Positions 9,439-19,382 of a stretch of DNA of 64,000 bases are shown here, piece after piece. The translations under genes and the position numbers were made by a program. The stretch's first letter is position 1. Every line of letters begins with the position of its first letter. The stretch lies in NCBI GenBank assembly GCA_963780715.1, contig CAWADK010000009.1, positions 1 to 64,000 of the forward strand. Reading direction: 5' to 3'. This DNA comes from JALORV01 sp963780715. GTDB taxonomy: Bacteria > Pseudomonadota > Gammaproteobacteria > Burkholderiales > Burkholderiaceae_F. The notes under the pieces are model-generated. The model was not told where the DNA came from. It saw only the letters and a program-made list of their open reading frames with translations, and ran no database searches.

Positions 9439-10015
9439 GGCTGCGCGCTCATCCGGCCAGGACCGAGCCGGGAGTCGCCCGGCGACGAGTGACTTTCTTT
9501 GTCTCGCCAAAGAAAGTCACCAAAGAAAGGCGACCGCGCGGGGCCGGCCTACGCTTTGCTCCGGCTTCCCTTGCGCTGCAGGGCGTCAGCGGGCCATGCG
9601 CGAAACTCGCCCGATCACGCTGCGCGTACCACGGGCTCAGACACGCGCCCGGCACTTCCCCGCAGCCGCCCCGCACCGCCGCGGCGTCCCCGAGCGGACG
9701 AACCCTGTCGCCGTGCCGATGCTGCCAAGCGCGACGCAGTTGGATGCCTTCGAAGGCGCTGAGCAGCGCAGGGGGCGCGGGGGCAGTTTAGGGCCGCCTG
9801 TCTGAGCGACCGCAGGGAGCGAGTTTGCAGGCCCGCCCGCGACACCGAGCAGCACAGGGCAGTCGGCGTAGCCGACCGCCTTCGTAGGCGCGGCTTTCTT
9901 TGGTTACTTTCTTTGCCAAGACAAAGAAAGTAACCGGCCCCGGGCGCCGTGCGCGGTCGGTTGCGAGCAAGTGGAAGGACCGGCGCGCAACGCAAACGAC
10001 GCAACAGGCAGACGG
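9439..10015. other. Gene-free interval holding a palindrome-bounded element
   Basis: This 577-bp stretch lies between the photolyase gene and the chpA stop codon. I see no convincing coding sequence: the short open frames in it are rich in Arg, Pro and Ala and show no motif. Its centre is the inverted-repeat element annotated separately. The remaining edges (about 50 bp on the left and 80 bp on the right) show nothing recognisable. Confidence 0.7.
9489..9935. repeat. MITE-like element with 41-bp imperfect terminal inverted repeats, each itself a hairpin
   Basis: The left end (9489-9529) and right end (9894-9934) are inverted copies matching at about 37 of 41 positions. Each end is also palindromic on its own. 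On the left, GTGACTTTCTTT at 9489-9500 pairs with AAAGAAAGTCAC at 9509-9520. On the right, 9902-9915 (GGTTACTTTCTTTG) pairs perfectly with 9922-9935. An inner copy of CCAAAGAAAG occurs at 9520-9529 and its complement at 9894-9903. No transposase or target-site duplication is visible. It could be a non-autonomous mobile repeat, a REP-like unit, or a strong bidirectional terminator pair. Confidence 0.75.
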
Positions 10016-13000
10016 CTACGCCGTCACCCGCTCCCCAACGTACTGCCGCACCAGCTTCAGCAACTCGTCTTCCTGATACGGCTTGCCGAGGTACTCGTTG
10101 ACGCCGAGTTCGAACGCGGTGCTGCGATGCTTTTCTGCCGTGCGCGAGGTGATCATGATGATCGGGATGCGTGCCGTCGTCGGCGCACTGCGGATGTTGC
10201 GGGTCAGGTCGTAGCCGTCCATGCGCGGCATCTCGATGTCGACCAGCATGACGTCGGGCTTGGTGTCCTGCAGCTGCCGCAGCGCGTCGACGCCGTCCTT
10301 GGCGAGCAGCACGTTGAAGTTGTTGCGCTCGAGCAGCCGCTGCGTCACGCGCCGCACGGTCAGCGAGTCGTCCACCACCATGACGGTCGGGACCAAGGCA
10401 ACGCCGATCTCCGTCGGGGGTTCGGCCCGCGTCGGCGCGAGCTTGGCTTCGGCGCGCAGCTCTTCCTCGAAGATCGCGGGCGGTTCCGGCGCGCGCGTGA
10501 TCAGCTGCACCGGATTGATGATCAGCACGATCTCGCCGTTACCGAGGATCGTCGCGCCGAGCACACCAGACAGGCGCGCGACCTGCTTGCCGACATTCTT
10601 GACCACCACCTCCTGGTTGCTCGACACATCGTCGACGGCAACTGCCATGTGGTCATCACCGGACCGCAACAGGATGACCGGCGTCTGCTTCGACAGATGC
10701 CCGGTCGTCTCCTCGCCGACCAGTTGCGACAGCGGACGCAGCACGACGGTGCCGACCGGAGGAATGTCGATCATCCCCTCGGCGAGCGACGGCAGCAGCG
10801 CGACCGGACGATAGCGGCGCACCTGTTCGACCATGCCGGCCGGCAGCGCATAGCGTCGCGTTCCGACCCGCGCCAGCACGACCTGAGCCACGGCCAGGGT
10901 CATCGGCAGGTAAAGGGTGAAGCGCGTGCCGCGCCCGGTTTCGCTCGAAACCGCGATGCGTCCGCCGAATGACGACAGCTCGGCGCGCACGACGTCCATG
11001 CCGACCCCGCGTCCCGCGAGCTCCGTGACCTCGGTCGCCGTCGAGAAGCCGGGCAGGAAGATGAGATCCATCAGTTCGCGGTCGCCGAGGGTCGCCTCGG
11101 CGCCGATCAGGTCGCGCTCGATGGCGCGCTGGCGGATGCGCTCGAGGTTGAGCCCTGCGCCGTCGTCACTGAGGACAACGACGATTTCATTGGCTTCCTG
11201 CCGCACGTCGAGCACGAGCTCACCGGTTTCGGCCTTGCCGGCCGCGCTGCGTTCGGCCGGCAGCTCGAGCCCGTGCACGATCGCATTGCGGATCAGGTGC
11301 TCGAACGGCCCGACCATCTTCTCGAGGACACCACGGTCGATTTCCGTGTTGCCGCCGCGCACGTCGACGTTGACGCGCTTGTCCAGCTCCTTGGCAGTCT
11401 GGCGCGCCACCCGGTACAGGCGTTCGGACACGTTGGCGAACGGCACCAGGCGCACACGCATCAGCTGCTGCTGCAGCTCGCGTGTCAGCCGCGACTGCGA
11501 GGTCAGGTCGGTGTCGGCCGACTGCAGGCCCTTCACCATGTTGCTCTGGACCATCGCGACGTCCTCGACCGACTCGGCGAGCATGCGCGTCAGTTCCTGC
11601 AGCCGCGTGTAGCGGTCGAACTCGAGCGGATCGAAGTCGGACGATTCGCGCGACAGCGATGCCCCGCGCGCCTGCACCTGCGCTTCGGCCTGGATCTCGA
11701 CCTCGCGCAGCTGTGCACGCAGGCGCTGGATGTTTTCCGTGAGGTCGGTCAGCGAGCCCTTGATCGTCGACACCTCGTTTTCGAGCTTCGAGCGCGCGAT
11801 CGAGACTTCACCGGCCTGGTCGACCAGCTTGTCGAGCACATCGGCGCGCACGCGGATGAACGGCGACGTCTGCGGCTGGGCCGTGGCTGCGGCGGGGAGA
11901 GTCGCCTCGACACTGGACGGCAGTGCCGGCGCCGGCTTGTCGCTGCGCGGCTCCGGCTTCGCCTCGCCACGTGCGCTCGCGAGGTCGATGACGGCTGCCC
12001 GCGCGGGTGCCGCCGTTTCGGGTTCAGGTGCGACCGGCGGCATCGCGGCCGCCGCTGCTGCCGCGGCCGCTGCTGCATCCGGGTTCTGCAGTTCGTCGTA
12101 CAGGCCCATCGCCTGGTCGTACTGTCCCTGCAGGTCTTCGATGATGATGCCGGGCACATCGGAGAGCTGCATGGCGGCTTCCATGCGCGTCTCCATGTCG
12201 TGCACCAGTTCGCCCAGTCGCATCGCGCCGGCCATGCGCGCGCTGCCCTTGACCGTGTGCAGCCGACGCATCAGGTCACGCGCCAGTTCCTTGTCGTTCG
12301 GGTCACCTTCGAGTCCACGCAGTGCCGTGCCGATCGAAGGCAGGAGGTCCGCCGCTTCCGCCAGGAACACTTCCAGCAAATCGGCATCGAGCTCGTCGCG
12401 CACTTTGGATGCGGCGGCTTCCTCGGCCTCGTCCTCGGCGGCTGTCGCCGCGGGCCTGCCCTCGACTCCGCCTGAGCTGACGGGCGCAGCCGCGCCGGCG
12501 GTCGTCGGCTCGGACCGAACGGCTACATGCGTCACTTCGGGTGGAACATCCGCCGCAACGGCGGGCGCAGGCTCCGGTTTGGCATCCACCGCCGGCGTCT
12601 CATTCGCGGCGAGCGATTCGTGCGGCGGCATTTCGACCGCGCCAGTGGCCGAAGGATGCATGACCACCGGAGCCAGTTCGTCGTGCAGCGCGCTGTGCGC
12701 GCGCACTACCGAGACCAGGTCCTGCAGCGCACCGGCTTCCAGCGGCGCCTCGTCCGGATAGATCCCGGCAGCGAACTGATGAAGCATGCCGCGCATGCGC
12801 TCGATGACGCGTTCGAGCGTGTCGAACTGCGCGCCCATCAAAGTGAGATGCCGCGGACCCGACAGCATCGACAAGGTGTGCATCAGGTCGTCGAGCGGGT
12901 CGGCGATGGCGATGACCGGGATGAGTCCCACGGTCTTCGATATCCCCGACAGGGAGTGCGCGCGACGCACGACCTGCGCCGAGACCACACGCTCCGGCTC

Positions 13001-15949
13001 ATAGCGCCATTCGGTGATGTCGTTCGCCAGCACGCGCATGCATTCGTCGGCCTCGTTGAGGAAGACGGAATACAGCCCATGGCTGATCTCGAGCGGCCCG
13101 ATGCGCCGGACTTCTTCATCGTCCTGCCCCGCCGGCGCGGGGGCGGGCGTCGCGACCGGTTCAACATGCGTAGCAAGTTCGAACTGCGCCTCGACGGCTG
13201 CGGACTCGATCGCCGGCGCGATTTCGGCGCCCGTGTCCTCGGTGACTTCGAACGCGGTCTCGGAACGCTCGCCCGGCAGGGGCTCGGGCTCGTGCAGGGC
13301 GTCAAGGTCGAAGTCCAGCACCGTGCTGGTGGCAGGACGCGTCGCCTGCTCGACCTCCTCCGGCAGCGCAGCCTCCTGCTCGATCGGCGCGCTGCCTTCA
13401 GGCTTTGGGGGTGCTTCCTCCGCCGGGATGTCGCCCGAGAACTCGAACATGCCGCCTTCGCGTACGCGCTGCGAGGCGATCACCAGCGGCGCCGGCTCGA
13501 TGTGGGCCAGCGGATCGCGGTCGATCGTGTCGACCCAGGCGCGAATCACGCGCTGGGCGCCATCGGCCAGGTCGATCAGGTCATCGGTGGCGGGCCGTTC
13601 CTGCGCCAGCCACAGGTTGAAGCACTGCTCCACGCCCCAGGCGCCTTCGCCGATGTGCTTGAAGCCGACCATGCGGCTCGAACCCTTGAGCGTGTGGAAG
13701 GCGCGGCGGACCGTCGTCAGCGTGGCCTTGTCGTCGCGCTTGCCGCGCAGTTCGGCGAGGTTCTCGACGATGCTGTCGAGCACCTCGCGCGCTTCCTCGA
13801 CGAAGATCTCGCGCAGCTCGCTGTCGGCAGCCGCCTGGCTGGACGGCAGCGGAGCAGTCGGCGGCGGCGCTTCCGGCGCCTTCGCGGGAGCAAGGAGCTG
13901 CTCGAGCTCCAGCGCATCCTCACGGACCGGAGCATCCTTGAGCTGGGACAGCAACTGCAGCGCACGTGCCGCCTTGGTCTTCAGCGGTTCGCTGTCGAGC
14001 AGGTCGGCCTCGTTCGACAGCATCGGCAACAGCCGGTCGAGTTCGCCGATCGCGCGGGCATCGCCGGCCACCTGCGTCAGTCGCTGCGCCTGGTGGTGCG
14101 CGGACTCGAGCGTCTTGCGCGCCGCCGTCTCGACATTGTCGGTGCGCCGTGGCTCGGGCACACGCATGTCGATCGTGCGCGGCGCCGGGTGGTACTCCTC
14201 GTCCGCCGGCGCCAGCACGGTTTCGTCGGCCGGCAGCGAGCCGAGCTCGGCTGAAAACACGCCGGTCGCCGGGTCGTAGTGGAACATTCCACGCGGACGC
14301 TCGCTGTCCTGGCCGAGGCTTTCGACGAAGAAGCCGACGGCGCCCAGGTTCTGGGCAATACGGCTGAACTCCTCGTGCTCCGGTGCAATGGCGGCATCGG
14401 CAAAGCGCGCGACCGATTGCTGCACGTTACGCAAGGCGGCGACCGGCTCCTCGTACCCGAGCAGCGACAGCACACCGCAGACCTGGTCGAACATCGCCGT
14501 GGTGGCAGGCAGGTCGGCGCGCTCCGCAGGATTGCGGAAGAAGCGATCGAGGCGCTGCTCGATCTCGCGCAGGGTGGACTGCGTCTCGGCGACCACCGTG
14601 CCCATCGTGAGGCGGTCCTGCGCGCGCCGGGCGAGCTCGGACATCCACGGCCCTGCCTCGGGCAGGGGTTGCCCCTGTCGCGCCTTCTGCAGCCGCTCCA
14701 TGACGAGCAGGGCACGGCCTTCGTATTCGGTGTCCATCTGCGGCAGTTCGTCGACACCGAGATCCGTGAACAACAACGCCGAGGCCACCTCGATGCCGAG
14801 CCGTTCGCGCACGTCTGCCGGCAACTTGGCGTAATCCTTCGTGGCCTTGCCGATGGCTTCGACCGTCGCTCCGATCGCACGCGCCGCGAGCTTGGTCGCG
14901 GAGTCGCGCGCCAGCGCAATCTCCTGGTCGAACTTCGTGCCTTCCCCGGCCCCGGCGACGATCTGCCCCCAGAGCTGCTTGGCCTGCGCCAGCGCTTCCT
15001 TCAGCGACCGCAGTGCATCCGAATCGACCGCGGTCAGCGATGCACGCTCGAAGTCGGCCGGGATCAGCGCGTCGAGTCCGTAGAGTCGCTTGATCTCGGC
15101 TACGCGCGCCGTTCCGCCCTGGGCCCGGCCGACGTAGTACAGCGCATCGATCATCAGGCGTTCGGCGACCGCACCGCCGCCTTCGATCATGCGGCGCAGC
15201 TGCAGGTTGAGCCGCGCCAGCACCCGCTTCAGGTCGACATCGACCGGAACGGCGCCGGACTCCAGGCCCTCGAGCAGCCCACGGATGATCCACCAGAAGC
15301 TGCGCGCCAGCCCCCGCTGCGGCAGATGTTCCAGGTCCGCGAGCGCAGCGCGCATGCGCTTGCGCGCCTCGGCATCGTTGGCATCACGCAGGAAACCGAG
15401 CAGCCCGAGCTCGAAGCGCGCGCGGCGATCGCGCAGCTGGTCGGTCGGAATCTGGCGTGCTTCGATCTGGTGAAACGCCGGACGACGCGACAGGTCAGGG
15501 AAAATCAGGTCGGCCGGATGGACGCGGCTCGCCCGGTTGAGCAGGAGCACGTCGCGGTAGTACGGGAAGAGCCGTATCGGCTGGTTCGGACGCCCCGACA
15601 GCAGCGCTTCGAGATAGGCGACGACGGCGGTCAGTGCCGTTTCGACCGAGCGTACGGCGACCGGGAGGCAGTCCTTCGGTTCGGCTTCGAAGCGCCGCGT
15701 CACCTGCTCGACGGCATCGGTCACCAGCGCCACGCCCCGCAGGTCGAGCAATTGCAGCGCGCCGTTGGCCTGATGCACCTGGCTGCGGGCGTTGCGCAGG
15801 CTGTCGACGTCCTGCTTGCTCGCAAGGAACGCCTTCAGGCCGTTGACGGCCTCGGTCAGCGAATTGCGGATCTCATCGATCACCCACGCCAGCGGCGCGA
15901 TGTCCGGCGCTGCGCCGACCAGGTGATTGGGGTCGTGTCGTTCGGCCAT
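10016..15949 (-). CDS. chpA: ChpA/PilL-type hybrid chemosensory histidine kinase with multiple HPt domains
   Basis: The CheA-like kinase of the Pil-Chp system that controls twitching motility through type IV pili; 1977 residues, cytoplasmic. The N-terminal part contains degenerate HPt-like helices. Clear HPt boxes are RRAFHTLKGSSRMVG (near residue 750), RRAHSLSGISKTVG (near 1000) and RRLHTVKGSARMAG (near 1230). Then follow the dimerisation region, the HATPase block (HLIRNAIVHG near 1550, DDGAGL, GRGVGMDVVR), a CheW-like domain and a C-terminal receiver with VMVVDDSLTVRR and VDIEMPRMDG. Long Ala/Pro/Glu linkers separate the domains. It is last in the pilG-pilH-pilI-pilJ-chpA order; an RBS-like GAGGA precedes the ATG. 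Confidence 0.95.
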   Translation of the reverse strand: MAERHDPNHLVGAAPDIAPLAWVIDEIRNSLTEAVNGLKAFLASKQDVDSLRNARSQVHQANGALQLLDLRGVALVTDAVEQVTRRFEAEPKDCLPVAVRSVETALTAVVAYLEALLSGRPNQPIRLFPYYRDVLLLNRASRVHPADLIFPDLSRRPAFHQIEARQIPTDQLRDRRARFELGLLGFLRDANDAEARKRMRAALADLEHLPQRGLARSFWWIIRGLLEGLESGAVPVDVDLKRVLARLNLQLRRMIEGGGAVAERLMIDALYYVGRAQGGTARVAEIKRLYGLDALIPADFERASLTAVDSDALRSLKEALAQAKQLWGQIVAGAGEGTKFDQEIALARDSATKLAARAIGATVEAIGKATKDYAKLPADVRERLGIEVASALLFTDLGVDELPQMDTEYEGRALLVMERLQKARQGQPLPEAGPWMSELARRAQDRLTMGTVVAETQSTLREIEQRLDRFFRNPAERADLPATTAMFDQVCGVLSLLGYEEPVAALRNVQQSVARFADAAIAPEHEEFSRIAQNLGAVGFFVESLGQDSERPRGMFHYDPATGVFSAELGSLPADETVLAPADEEYHPAPRTIDMRVPEPRRTDNVETAARKTLESAHHQAQRLTQVAGDARAIGELDRLLPMLSNEADLLDSEPLKTKAARALQLLSQLKDAPVREDALELEQLLAPAKAPEAPPPTAPLPSSQAAADSELREIFVEEAREVLDSIVENLAELRGKRDDKATLTTVRRAFHTLKGSSRMVGFKHIGEGAWGVEQCFNLWLAQERPATDDLIDLADGAQRVIRAWVDTIDRDPLAHIEPAPLVIASQRVREGGMFEFSGDIPAEEAPPKPEGSAPIEQEAALPEEVEQATRPATSTVLDFDLDALHEPEPLPGERSETAFEVTEDTGAEIAPAIESAAVEAQFELATHVEPVATPAPAPAGQDDEEVRRIGPLEISHGLYSVFLNEADECMRVLANDITEWRYEPERVVSAQVVRRAHSLSGISKTVGLIPVIAIADPLDDLMHTLSMLSGPRHLTLMGAQFDTLERVIERMRGMLHQFAAGIYPDEAPLEAGALQDLVSVVRAHSALHDELAPVVMHPSATGAVEMPPHESLAANETPAVDAKPEPAPAVAADVPPEVTHVAVRSEPTTAGAAAPVSSGGVEGRPAATAAEDEAEEAAASKVRDELDADLLEVFLAEAADLLPSIGTALRGLEGDPNDKELARDLMRRLHTVKGSARMAGAMRLGELVHDMETRMEAAMQLSDVPGIIIEDLQGQYDQAMGLYDELQNPDAAAAAAAAAAAMPPVAPEPETAAPARAAVIDLASARGEAKPEPRSDKPAPALPSSVEATLPAAATAQPQTSPFIRVRADVLDKLVDQAGEVSIARSKLENEVSTIKGSLTDLTENIQRLRAQLREVEIQAEAQVQARGASLSRESSDFDPLEFDRYTRLQELTRMLAESVEDVAMVQSNMVKGLQSADTDLTSQSRLTRELQQQLMRVRLVPFANVSERLYRVARQTAKELDKRVNVDVRGGNTEIDRGVLEKMVGPFEHLIRNAIVHGLELPAERSAAGKAETGELVLDVRQEANEIVVVLSDDGAGLNLERIRQRAIERDLIGAEATLGDRELMDLIFLPGFSTATEVTELAGRGVGMDVVRAELSSFGGRIAVSSETGRGTRFTLYLPMTLAVAQVVLARVGTRRYALPAGMVEQVRRYRPVALLPSLAEGMIDIPPVGTVVLRPLSQLVGEETTGHLSKQTPVILLRSGDDHMAVAVDDVSSNQEVVVKNVGKQVARLSGVLGATILGNGEIVLIINPVQLITRAPEPPAIFEEELRAEAKLAPTRAEPPTEIGVALVPTVMVVDDSLTVRRVTQRLLERNNFNVLLAKDGVDALRQLQDTKPDVMLVDIEMPRMDGYDLTRNIRSAPTTARIPIIMITSRTAEKHRSTAFELGVNEYLGKPYQEDELLKLVRQYVGERVTA

Positions 15950-15962
15950 GTCGTGTTCCTCA

Positions 15963-15980
15963 GCTGCCGGACCCGGCAGC
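15963..15980. other. Short hairpin in the pilJ-chpA intergenic gap
   Basis: GCTGCCG at 15963-15969 pairs with CGGCAGC at 15974-15980 around a 4-nt loop. On the minus strand it lies directly before the chpA ribosome-binding site, in a 139-bp gap. It has no T-run, so it may modulate mRNA stability or chpA translation, or be incidental. Confidence 0.4.
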
Positions 15981-16088
15981 CTGCTGCCCGCTCCCCGGAC
16001 GGTCGCGGTCGGCTACGCGCGACTCTAGCGACGCCGATACTTCGAGCATCCGCCCACGAGAGCGCGTCAACGCGATCATTTCAGCGTT

Positions 16089-18332
16089 TCAGCCGACGCG
16101 GAAACGCGCGACCGAGGCCTTCAGCTCGCGCGCCAGCGTTGCCAGCTGGCCGATCGACTGCGCCGCCTGCCGGGTGCCGTGCGAGGTCTGCTCGGTCACC
16201 GCCAGAATGCGCTCGATCGACTGCGCCACGCCGCCGGCCGAACTTGCCTGGTCATTCGTCGTCGAGGCGATGCGTTCGATCAGTTCCGCGAGCTGCCGCG
16301 AGACGCGGCCGATGTCGCCCAGCGCGTTGCCGGCCGCGTCCGACAGCTTCGTCCCTTCGACCACGCCCTGCGTGCTCTTTTCCATGGCCGCCACCGCGTC
16401 CTGCGTGTCGGTCTGAATCGTGCGCACCAGCGCGCCGATCTGCTTGGCCGCCTCGGCCGAGCGGTCAGCGAGGCGCTGCACTTCTTCGGCCACGACCGAG
16501 AACCCGCGACCGGCCTCGCCCGCGCTCGCCGCCTGGATCGCCGCATTCAGCGCCAGTACGTTGGTCTGTTCCGTGATGTCGGTGATCAGTTCGACGATCT
16601 CGCCGATCTCCTGCGACGATTCGCCGAGGCGCTTGATGCGTTTCGCCGTCTCCTGGATCTGCTCGCGGATCTCGTTCATGCCGGCGATCTGGTTGAACAC
16701 CGCGCGCTGGCCGCGTTCGGCGGCATCGAGCGAGGCGCGCGCCACCTTGGCCGACTCGCCGGCGCTCTTGGAGACGTCGTTGATCTGCGACGCCATCTTC
16801 AGCACCTTGTCGCCCGTGTCCTTGATCTCCTTGGACTGCGCTTCGGACGCCGTCAGCAGGCGCGTGGCGATGTCGCGCGCGGCGGTCGAGGCGGTGTTGA
16901 CCTGCTCGGCGGTGTTGTTGATGCGGCCCACCAGGCCGCGCAGCTCTTCCACCGTGTAGTTGACCGAGTCCGCGATGGCGCCGGTGATGTCTTCCGACAC
17001 CGTCGCCTGCACCGTCAGGTTGCCGTCGGCGACCTCCTGCAGCTCGTTCATGAGCCGAAGAATCGCCGCCTGGTTCTGCTCGTTGGTGCGCTTGGCTTCC
17101 TGCTCGAGACGCTCGGCCTGCATCCGCTGGATCTCGGCTTCGGCCGCGCGCTTGCGCGTGTCTTCGAGCAGCACCTTGACGATCGCGAAGGCGGACAGCA
17201 GCATGCCGACGCCGAAGAACGCCATGACGATCAGCGCAACCGTCCGCGCGGCCTGCTCCTTGGTGTAGAGCCCGCCCAGTTCGGTGACCTGCTGCCGCAA
17301 GGGTTCGGAGTCGCGCAGGATCGCCAGCTCCGCTTCCTTGGACTGGACGATCGCCTGCAGGCTGCTGATCGCGCCCGCGATCGAGCTCTGGAACTCGGCA
17401 TATACCCGCGTCAGTTCCTGCAGGCGCGTGCGGGCCTCCGGGTCCGTCGTCGCCGCCAGCCTCAGTGCGTCAGAACCGGCCAGCAGCGCCTGCGTCAGGT
17501 CGCGGAACTGGTTGATGTCCCGCCCGAGCGTCAGCGCGACTTCCGCGTTGGCGACGTTGCCTGCCACCAGGGAGTTGGCGCTCTTGCCGAGGCGCTGCGT
17601 CAGCGTGACCAGCTGGGCGGCGGTCGCAATCTCGCGCGGCGGCGCGCCGGCCTGCAGCTTCAGCGCGGTGACTTCTTCGGTCAGCTGCTGCAGGCGCGGA
17701 CTGGCGTCGTTGATCTTGCGGATGACATCACCGAAGGCGATCAGCGCCTTCTCGTTGGCCACGATGACCGAGGCCGCCGCTTCGCTCGCGCGCCAGCGTT
17801 CATTCAGCGTGGTCAGCGTCGGCTGGACGTCGGACGACGATGCCGAGAGCCCTCGCGCTGCATCACCGTTGGCGAGCGCGTCGAGGTTGGCGGCGATGGC
17901 GTCGCGGCTTTCGCGCAGCTCCAGAAAGGCCTCACGCGAACCTTCGACCGCGTTGGGTGCCGCCTTGGCGAGTCGCTGCGTGTGCATCAGCGTGTCGCCG
18001 ACGATCGCGGTTTGCAGCGTGCCGGTCGAGGTCATGCGGTTGTAGACCAGCAGCACCGTCACCAGCACGAAGAAGCAGAAACCGAGCAGGATCAAAAGCA
18101 CCTGCACCTGCGTGTTGATCGGCCGGTCGCCGATCAGCGGCAGCTTGAACGCGAGCAGCCGGTCCACCAGCCGCAGCGCCATGCCCTCGTCGCCGCGATC
18201 GATCATGACCGTCCTGGGCGCAGCGCGGGAAGACTCCGCGCTCGGTGCCGAGCTGCGGAACGGGTCCGCTGACTCCTTCTGCTTTCGCTCGCTCGGCTTG
18301 CGCCGGAAGAGCGACCCCATCTCGAGTGCCAT
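16089..18332 (-). CDS. pilJ: PilJ, methyl-accepting chemotaxis protein of the type IV pilus system
   Basis: The transmembrane receptor that signals to ChpA through PilI; 747 residues. A basic cytoplasmic N-terminus leads to a first membrane segment (VLLILLGFCFFVLVTVLLVY, near residue 85), a periplasmic PilJ-type region of about 270 residues, a second membrane segment (VALIVMAFFGVGMLLSAFAIV), a HAMP-like linker and the signalling domain. Its hairpin tip reads EQTNVLALNAAIQAASAGEAG, closely following the MCP consensus but with Gln-Ala-Ala where enteric receptors have Glu-Ala-Ala. In P. aeruginosa PilJ is reported to sense pilus-related cues; the ligand here is unknown. Confidence 0.95.
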   Translation of the reverse strand: MALEMGSLFRRKPSERKQKESADPFRSSAPSAESSRAAPRTVMIDRGDEGMALRLVDRLLAFKLPLIGDRPINTQVQVLLILLGFCFFVLVTVLLVYNRMTSTGTLQTAIVGDTLMHTQRLAKAAPNAVEGSREAFLELRESRDAIAANLDALANGDAARGLSASSSDVQPTLTTLNERWRASEAAASVIVANEKALIAFGDVIRKINDASPRLQQLTEEVTALKLQAGAPPREIATAAQLVTLTQRLGKSANSLVAGNVANAEVALTLGRDINQFRDLTQALLAGSDALRLAATTDPEARTRLQELTRVYAEFQSSIAGAISSLQAIVQSKEAELAILRDSEPLRQQVTELGGLYTKEQAARTVALIVMAFFGVGMLLSAFAIVKVLLEDTRKRAAEAEIQRMQAERLEQEAKRTNEQNQAAILRLMNELQEVADGNLTVQATVSEDITGAIADSVNYTVEELRGLVGRINNTAEQVNTASTAARDIATRLLTASEAQSKEIKDTGDKVLKMASQINDVSKSAGESAKVARASLDAAERGQRAVFNQIAGMNEIREQIQETAKRIKRLGESSQEIGEIVELITDITEQTNVLALNAAIQAASAGEAGRGFSVVAEEVQRLADRSAEAAKQIGALVRTIQTDTQDAVAAMEKSTQGVVEGTKLSDAAGNALGDIGRVSRQLAELIERIASTTNDQASSAGGVAQSIERILAVTEQTSHGTRQAAQSIGQLATLARELKASVARFRVG

Positions 18333-18440
18333 TTGATCCTCCGCCCTGACTCGCTACCGGCTTAGCGCCGGACCGCACTCACCGCCACTGGCCGCGGTGC
18401 CGCGCCTTCATTGTTTGCCTACGTTCGCCACCACGGGTCA

Positions 18441-18981
18441 TCACGCATGAATTGCACCAAAGGCCGGCGCGGCCGCCAGCTCGCGCAAATCCAGTTCCGT
18501 GAGTGTCATTCCCTCGAGATCGCGATAGCGGCTGCGCTCCCAGCCGGGCCGCGCCAGTGCCGTCGCTTTCAAGGGGTTCGAGATCCTTGAGATTACGAAT
18601 GCCGAAGGCGCGTGTGACCAGGATGCCGGCCGCGATTCCAAGACCTTCGCTGAGCACCAGCAGCTGCTGGCTCTGTTCCGCGGGCAACGGTTCGCGACCG
18701 ACCATCTGCTGCAGGTCGACCACGCCGACCAGACGCCCGCGGACATTGGCCAGGCCGCGGTACCACGGCTTGGTCCAGGGCACGCGCGCGATCTCAGGCA
18801 GGCTCACGACCTCGGCCGCCAGACCCATTTCGACCAGGTAGTTCTCGACGCCAATACGAACGGCCAGGCGAGTCGGCTCCGTCGGCAGATTGGGCGCCTC
18901 CTTCAGGCGCTGCGCCAGCTGCGTCGAGAATTCACGCAGCTTGACCAACTGTCGGGTGCTGACGTCGCGTTGCGTGGCCAT
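18441..18981 (-). CDS. pilI: PilI, CheW-like adaptor of the Pil-Chp system, one frameshift near the C-terminus
   Basis: A CheW-domain coupling protein linking PilJ to ChpA. The first 135 residues are clean: VENYLVEMGLAAEVVSLPEI, WYRGLANVRGRLVGVVDLQ and LVLSEGLGIAAGILVTRAFG. The frame then breaks after RNLKDLEP at the GGGG run 18573-18576 (CCCC on the coding strand). Dropping one base gives PLKATALARPGWERSRYRDL and an end at AAPAFGAIHA with the stop at 18441-18443. The unshifted frame runs to 18379 with an unnatural Arg/Gly-rich tail. It starts 13 bp after pilH. A homopolymer sequencing error is the likeliest cause. Confidence 0.88.
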
Positions 18982-18994
18982 CTTGACGTGTTGT

Positions 18995-19360
18995 TCAGCC
19001 GAGCGCCGAGATCTTCTCGAGCAGCTCTTCCGACTTCACCGGCTTGGTGATGTAGTCACGCGCACCCTGCCGCAGACCCCAGATGCGGTCCGTCTGCTGG
19101 TTCTTGCTGGTGCACATGATGATCGGGATGTCCTGCGTGGCCGGATCCTTGGACAACGCGCGCGTCAGCTGGAAGCCATTTTGGCCCGGCATCACGACGT
19201 CCATGAGGATCAGGTCCGGCATCACCGCCTTGACCTTCATCATCGCTTCCTCGGCGTTCTCCGCCATCGAGACGGCGAAGCCCTGCTTGGTCAGCAGCTC
19301 ATTGAGGAAGAAACGCTCGGTAGGCGAATCGTCGACGATCAGTACTTTCTTGATAGGCAT
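18995..19360 (-). CDS. pilH: PilH, CheY-like response regulator
   Basis: A single-domain receiver of 121 residues. Asp10 and Asp11 form the acidic pocket, Asp54 in LILMDVVMPGQNG is the phosphoacceptor, and YITKPVK provides the conserved Lys. In the Pil-Chp system PilH acts with PilG on pilus retraction and cAMP signalling downstream of ChpA. It lies 22 bp after pilG and 13 bp before pilI in the same transcriptional direction. Confidence 0.95.
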   Translation of the reverse strand: MPIKKVLIVDDSPTERFFLNELLTKQGFAVSMAENAEEAMMKVKAVMPDLILMDVVMPGQNGFQLTRALSKDPATQDIPIIMCTSKNQQTDRIWGLRQGARDYITKPVKSEELLEKISALG

Positions 19361-19382
19361 CGGCCCCCCGCTAAGGCCCGGT

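Noticed and set aside
9536..9893. Short open frames inside the palindrome-bounded element
   Set aside because: They overlap on both strands, are biased to Arg/Pro/Ala, lack motifs and have no convincing ribosome-binding sites.
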